From Methylococcaceae bacterium UBA4132 (GTDB lineage Bacteria > Pseudomonadota > Gammaproteobacteria > Methylococcales > Methylomonadaceae), in NCBI GenBank assembly GCA_002380945.1, contig DFWO01000200.1:1-27487 (forward strand): a DNA stretch of 27,487 bases, in the 5' to 3' direction. The notes under the pieces are model-generated. The model had not been told where the DNA came from. It did no database searches and worked only from the letters and a program-made list of their open reading frames with translations. Positions 24,105-27,487 of the stretch are shown here, one piece after another; the stretch's first letter is position 1, and every line of letters begins with the position of its first letter. A program made the position numbers and the translations under genes.

Positions 24105-24139
24105 AATCAAAATAAATCCTTAAACAAACCCACTTATAA

Positions 24140-24331
24140 ATGAACGGTAAACAGGTTATTGCAAAGCTAAAACAGGAAGGCTGGGTTCTGATAAGAATCC
24201 AAGGCAGTCATCATATTATGAAAAATAGCGAGCTAAATAAAAAAATCCCTGTTCCTGTTCACGGCTCTAAAGATATTGAAATCGGCTTAATCAAAGCCAT
24301 CGAAAAACAAACGGGAGTTAAGTTATTATGA
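24140..24331 (+). CDS. hicA: HicA-type mRNA interferase toxin
   Basis: A 63-residue protein with the double-stranded RNA-binding-like HicA fold. It has the GWVLIRIQGSHHIMKN segment carrying the catalytic His (24 or 25) and a PVPVHGSKDIEIGLIKAIEKQTG helix (split here over residues about 37-60). HicA toxins cleave mRNA and are held in check by HicB. The stop overlaps the hicB start as ATGA, so synthesis is coupled. The ATG at 24140 has no strong ribosome site. Confidence 0.92.
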   Translation: MNGKQVIAKLKQEGWVLIRIQGSHHIMKNSELNKKIPVPVHGSKDIEIGLIKAIEKQTGVKLL

Positions 24332-24744
24332 TTATTGCCTACCCTTATTTAGCAGACTTAGATGATGATGGACGATACTTTGTTCATTTTATCGACATTG
24401 AAGAAGCCATTACGCAAGCAGATAGTTTGGAAGAAGCGGCTTTTAATGCAGCTGAGGTATTAAGCGGAATATTAGCGTGTCGCTTAGATGATAACGACGA
24501 GATACCAGAACCTTCGGTTTGTCCAGAAAACGGATTTATGGCGTACCCAGAAACGAAGATTCAAGCAACATTACTGTTAAGAAAAGCAAGAGGCAATAAG
24601 TCATTAACTGAATTGGCTAATGCCATGAATACAACATGGTCAGCCGTCGAAAAACTAGAAGATTATCATCATACCCCAAACTTAAACCAAATGGACAAAG
24701 CGGCTAAGGCATTGGGTAAGCGATTAGTACTATCATTGGAATAA
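24328..24744 (+). CDS. hicB: HicB-type antitoxin with HTH domain
   Basis: A 138-residue antitoxin. The N-terminal half (1-65) is the HicB fold: YPYLADLDDDGRYFVHF, then ITQADSLEEAAFNAAEVLSG. The C-terminal half (about 85-138) is a helix-turn-helix of the XRE/Cro kind (LLRKARGNKSLTELANAMN, then TTWSAVEKLED), for binding the operon's own promoter. It starts by a four-base overlap with hicA. The order hicA-hicB is the usual one. Both genes look intact, so the module should work. Confidence 0.92.
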   Translation: MIIAYPYLADLDDDGRYFVHFIDIEEAITQADSLEEAAFNAAEVLSGILACRLDDNDEIPEPSVCPENGFMAYPETKIQATLLLRKARGNKSLTELANAMNTTWSAVEKLEDYHHTPNLNQMDKAAKALGKRLVLSLE

Positions 24745-24789
24745 ACTAATTTTTCCGCATTACTATTTAACATCCATAGCCATAAAGAT

Positions 24790-24823
24790 GTTGGTGGGTT
24801 ACGCTATCGCTAATCCAATCTAC
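24790..24823. repeat. GTAGG-type palindromic repeat, divergent, before eda
   Basis: GTTGGTGGGTTACG with the facing CGCTAATCCAATCTAC form an imperfect palindrome (GGTTA/TAATCC). It marks the right end of the accessory insert, 20 bp before eda. Confidence 0.5.
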
Positions 24824-24842
24824 ACAATAAACGAGTATATAA

Positions 24843-25490
24843 ATGAATACAAACCACTGGAAAATCCAACCTAAAGACGTTTTAAATGCGAGTCCTGTCA
24901 TGCCTGTGATGGTGATTCAAAACTTGGATGATGCTGTACCACTGGCGAAAGCCTTGGTAGCGGGCGGCATTAGAGTATTAGAAATTACCTTGCGTACACC
25001 TGTTGCGCTAGAGGCAATTAAGCTAATCAGCCAAGAAGTGAAAGAGGCGATAGTGGGTGCGGGAACGATTATTAACCCCGAACAATTACAAGCCGCTGAA
25101 GACGCGGGGGCAGTGTTTGCGATTAGCCCTGGTTTAACACCTACTTTGTTGGCGGCTGCTAAAAAAGGCAATATCGCCTTGATTCCAGGTATTGCTACGC
25201 TATCAGAATTAATGCAGGGTATGGAATACGGTTTGGATCATTTCAAATTCTTTCCTGCTGAAGCCGCTGGTGGTATTCCAATGTTAAAAGCTATCGCAGG
25301 TCCCATTCCTCAAGTGACGTTCTGCCCAACAGGCGGTATTTCACCTGAAAATTACAATGCTTATTTGCAATTGAGTAATGTAGCCTGTGTGGGTGGCTCA
25401 TGGTTAGCCCCTGCGGATGCTGTTAAAGCTAAAAACTGGGCTAAAGTAACTGAATTAGCAAAATTAGCCGTCGATAATGTTAAGCGTTAA
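24843..25490 (+). CDS. eda: 2-dehydro-3-deoxy-phosphogluconate aldolase
   Basis: Eda splits KDPG into pyruvate and glyceraldehyde-3-phosphate by a Schiff-base mechanism. In this 215-residue protein the catalytic Glu is E47 in VLEITLRTP and the Schiff-base Lys is K135 in HFKFFPAEAAGG, offset by two from E. coli E45 and K133; the phosphate loop is CPTGGI. The length is normal. Its ribosome site is weak. gltA starts 29 bp downstream, so the two probably share a transcript. Because edd is 1.8 kb away behind repeats and hicAB, eda may use a separate promoter. Confidence 0.97.
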   Translation: MNTNHWKIQPKDVLNASPVMPVMVIQNLDDAVPLAKALVAGGIRVLEITLRTPVALEAIKLISQEVKEAIVGAGTIINPEQLQAAEDAGAVFAISPGLTPTLLAAAKKGNIALIPGIATLSELMQGMEYGLDHFKFFPAEAAGGIPMLKAIAGPIPQVTFCPTGGISPENYNAYLQLSNVACVGGSWLAPADAVKAKNWAKVTELAKLAVDNVKR

Positions 25491-25519
25491 ACCGTTTTTA
25501 AAACCTTAAGAGAAAATTC

Positions 25520-26821
25520 ATGACCAACCTACGCAATCTTAGTTTAAATGAGAACGCACAGTCTTTATGTGAGTTACCTGTTTTATCTGGAACTATAGGT
25601 CCCGATGTATTAGATGTGCAAACGTTGTATAAACAAACAGGCATGTTTACTTATGATCCTGGTTTTACTTCTACCGCCAGTTGTAGTTCAACGATTACCT
25701 ACATAGATGGCGAAGAAGGCGTATTACTATACCGCGGTTATCCTATTGAACAGCTTGCGGAAAAATGTACTTTTCTGGAAGTTTGCTATTTGTTGCTGAA
25801 TGGTGAATTGCCCAATAAAGCTGAAATGGATAATTTTGAAGGTACAATTACCATGCACACAATGGTGCATGATCAGCTCACTAATTTCTTTAAAGGTTTT
25901 CGTCGTGATGCGCATCCTATGGCAATCATGGTGGCAGTCGTTGGTGCGTTGTCAGCGTTTTATCATGATGCACTGGATATTAAATCTAAAAAAGACCGTG
26001 ATTTAAGTGCGATTCGTTTGCTTGCTAAAGTGCCGACTATTGTGGCGATGTGTCATAAATACAGTACAGGTTTACCGTTCATGTATCCACAGAATAAACT
26101 GAGTTATGTGGAAAATTTTATGCGCATGATGCTCGGCACACCGTGTGATGATTTTGTGCCTAATCCCATATTAGTACGCGCGTTAGATAGAATTCTAATT
26201 CTTCATGCTGATCATGAACAAAATGCGTCCACGTCAACCGTGCGTTTGGCAGGTTCAAGTGGTGCAAATCCTTATGCTTGTGTGACAGCAGGTATTGCTT
26301 GTTTGTGGGGTGCGGCGCATGGTGGCGCGAATGAAGCGGTACTGCACATGTTGGAAAATATTGGTGATGTATCACGTATTCCTGAATTTATCGCCAAAGC
26401 GAAAGATAAAAATGATCCTTTTAGGTTAATGGGCTTTGGGCATCGGGTTTATAAAAACCACGATCCACGCGCTAAATTAATGCGGGCAACTTGTCATGAA
26501 GTGTTGTCTGAATTAGGTCTGCACGATGATAGACTGTTTAAACTAGCGTTAGAACTAGAGCGTATTGCCCTAGAAGATGATTATTTCATTGATAAGAAGC
26601 TCTATCCGAATGTCGATTTTTATTCGGGTATCGTATTACACGCGCTAGGCATTCCGACCAATATGTTTACCGCCATGTTTGCAATGGGTAGAACAGTAGG
26701 CTGGATTGCGCATTGGGATGAAATGATAGGCGACCCTGAACAAAAAATTGGTCGTCCTAGACAGCTTTATACAGGTGCAACACGACGTGATGTACCTGCG
26801 CAACACGGTAAAATCATTTAA
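25520..26821 (+). CDS. gltA: Citrate synthase (hexameric type II)
   Basis: GltA condenses oxaloacetate and acetyl-CoA to citrate at the entry of the TCA cycle. The 433-residue protein has all three catalytic residues: H267 in WGAAHGGANEA, H308 in FGHRVYKNHDP and D366 in NVDFYSG, matching E. coli H264, H305 and D362. The HADHEQNASTSTVRLAGS segment (229-246) and the NADH-sensitive large-enzyme N-terminus are typical of gammaproteobacteria. A GAGAAAATTC stretch precedes the ATG. The transcript probably ends at the palindromic element that begins 13 bp later. Confidence 0.98.
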   Translation: MTNLRNLSLNENAQSLCELPVLSGTIGPDVLDVQTLYKQTGMFTYDPGFTSTASCSSTITYIDGEEGVLLYRGYPIEQLAEKCTFLEVCYLLLNGELPNKAEMDNFEGTITMHTMVHDQLTNFFKGFRRDAHPMAIMVAVVGALSAFYHDALDIKSKKDRDLSAIRLLAKVPTIVAMCHKYSTGLPFMYPQNKLSYVENFMRMMLGTPCDDFVPNPILVRALDRILILHADHEQNASTSTVRLAGSSGANPYACVTAGIACLWGAAHGGANEAVLHMLENIGDVSRIPEFIAKAKDKNDPFRLMGFGHRVYKNHDPRAKLMRATCHEVLSELGLHDDRLFKLALELERIALEDDYFIDKKLYPNVDFYSGIVLHALGIPTNMFTAMFAMGRTVGWIAHWDEMIGDPEQKIGRPRQLYTGATRRDVPAQHGKII

Positions 26822-26833
26822 AAAATAACATTC

Positions 26834-26914
26834 TTTCCACGAAAATCACCAAAGACACGAACATTGTTTTGAATCATAACGCAAGTTTCGTGCTTTTTGT
26901 GTTTTTCGTGGAAA
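26834..26914. repeat. CACGAAA-arm palindromic element, copy C (between convergent genes)
   Basis: The left arm (26834-26861) begins TTTCCACGAAAATCACC and the right arm (26886-26914) ends GTGTTTTTCGTGGAAA. It occupies the gap between gltA and the convergent secretion gene, as copy A does between speE-like and def. A terminator role in both directions is plausible. Confidence 0.85.
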
Positions 26915-26923
26915 ATTTTGAAA

Positions 26924-27487
26924 TTAAAACGCTAAATCATTAACGCTCAATATCGCTAATAATATCGAGACAATAATGCCTGCAATCATTAGCCCTAAGC
27001 TGAGGATTAATGCGGGTTCTAAAAAAGCCAATAGGCGTTGTATTGAAGTTTTGAGTTGTTTATCGTAAATGGTGGCAACGCGTAATAACATTTCTTCCAA
27101 GCGTCCTGTTTCTTCACCCGTTTTAATCATTTGCATCGCCATTTTAGGAAAAACGTTTTTTTCCAGCAATGCCGCAGACATATTTTTACCTTCTTTTACC
27201 TGCTCCTGCACATCGGCAATGGCATCCACCAACACCAGATTATCGACCGTTTCCCGTGCAATCGCTAAAGCCGTTAATAGCGACACACCGTTACTTAATA
27301 GGGTTCCTAAGGTTCGGCTGAAACTAGCCGTTTCTTTATGCAAAATCACATTGCCAAATAACGGTATGTTTAACCAGCGACCATCCCACACTTTTTTAGT
27401 ACGCGGATTGGTTAACTGCATTGTCATGTAATAGTAAATAGCCACTAGGCTACCGATTAAGAGCCACCAATAACTGCGTAGTATGTC
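26924..27487 (-). CDS. gspF: Type II secretion/type IV pilus inner-membrane protein GspF/PilC, C-terminal part
   Basis: The frame is open to the window edge, so the true start lies outside; 187 residues are seen. GspF/PilC is the polytopic platform protein of type II secretion or type IV pili. Visible features are a first helix (WWLLIGSLVAIYYYM), the cytoplasmic repeat unit FSRTLGTLLSNGVSLLTAL, the MQMIKTGEETGRLEEML segment, and a final helix ending in LAILSVNDLAF. The length left agrees with the second half of the 400-residue family. GspF is favoured over PilC by the general look of the end, but the choice is not secure without the neighbours. Confidence 0.85.
   Translation of the reverse strand, partial: DILRSYWWLLIGSLVAIYYYMTMQLTNPRTKKVWDGRWLNIPLFGNVILHKETASFSRTLGTLLSNGVSLLTALAIARETVDNLVLVDAIADVQEQVKEGKNMSAALLEKNVFPKMAMQMIKTGEETGRLEEMLLRVATIYDKQLKTSIQRLLAFLEPALILSLGLMIAGIIVSILLAILSVNDLAF

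Noticed and set aside
1..27487. tRNA or rRNA genes anywhere in the window
   Set aside because: No cloverleaf with a GTTCRANYC-type T arm and no conserved rRNA segment was recognised on either strand.

Overview
The window looks like a chromosomal segment of an AT-leaning gammaproteobacterium. RecB, a paired purE/purK, a PPK1, a gammaproteobacterial-type citrate synthase, an Entner-Doudoroff set (zwf, edd, eda) and a GspF-type secretion protein all fit this. The abundance of palindromic intergenic repeats recalls large-genome Thiotrichales or Methylococcales. That lineage guess is inference; no rRNA or tRNA gene is present to test it.

Left part (1-2440): a hairpin-bearing stretch at the edge, a 50-residue predicted membrane protein, a PDC/Cache-like sensor protein with a four-helix membrane tail (minus strand), and a spermidine-synthase-fold protein (plus strand). 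From 2619 to 9697 a long minus-strand gene string reads, in transcription order: a decayed NolL/OatA-like acyltransferase (three frameshifts), two tandem duplicated LtaS/OpgB-like phosphoglycerol transferases, polyphosphate kinase and a peptide deformylase that overlaps ppk by one base. An orphan formiminotransferase-cyclodeaminase/FchA-like gene lies upstream.

An accessory island follows (about 10440-11980). It holds a RelE-type toxin pseudogene whose antitoxin is cut off beside a palindromic repeat, then a very AT-rich pair: a frameshifted PD-(D/E)XK-like nuclease and a possible NYN/PIN-like protein. Core genes then resume on the minus strand: cysS, purK and purE (ATGA overlap) and a full-length recB whose nuclease residues are visible. 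Next come a small Cys-rich exported protein and a 62-residue single-pass membrane protein.

The right part is on the plus strand: zwf, edd, then a 1.8 kb insert of palindromic repeats, an unknown 203-residue gene and a hicAB toxin-antitoxin pair, then eda and gltA. Glucose-6-phosphate is thus oxidised and dehydrated to KDPG, cleaved by Eda to pyruvate and glyceraldehyde-3-phosphate, and carbon can enter the TCA cycle through GltA. The window closes with the C-terminal part of a GspF/PilC-type inner-membrane protein on the minus strand.

At least three families of inverted-repeat elements are interspersed: long CACGAAA-arm palindromes (3 copies), GTAGG-type palindromes (about 8 copies, some divergent) and AAACCT short perfect or near-perfect hairpins (2 copies). 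No single unmistakable novel system was found. The most interesting items are the nuclease/NYN-like cassette, the acyltransferase plus duplicated phosphoglycerol transferase group, the accessory insert splitting the Entner-Doudoroff genes, and the repeat families themselves.
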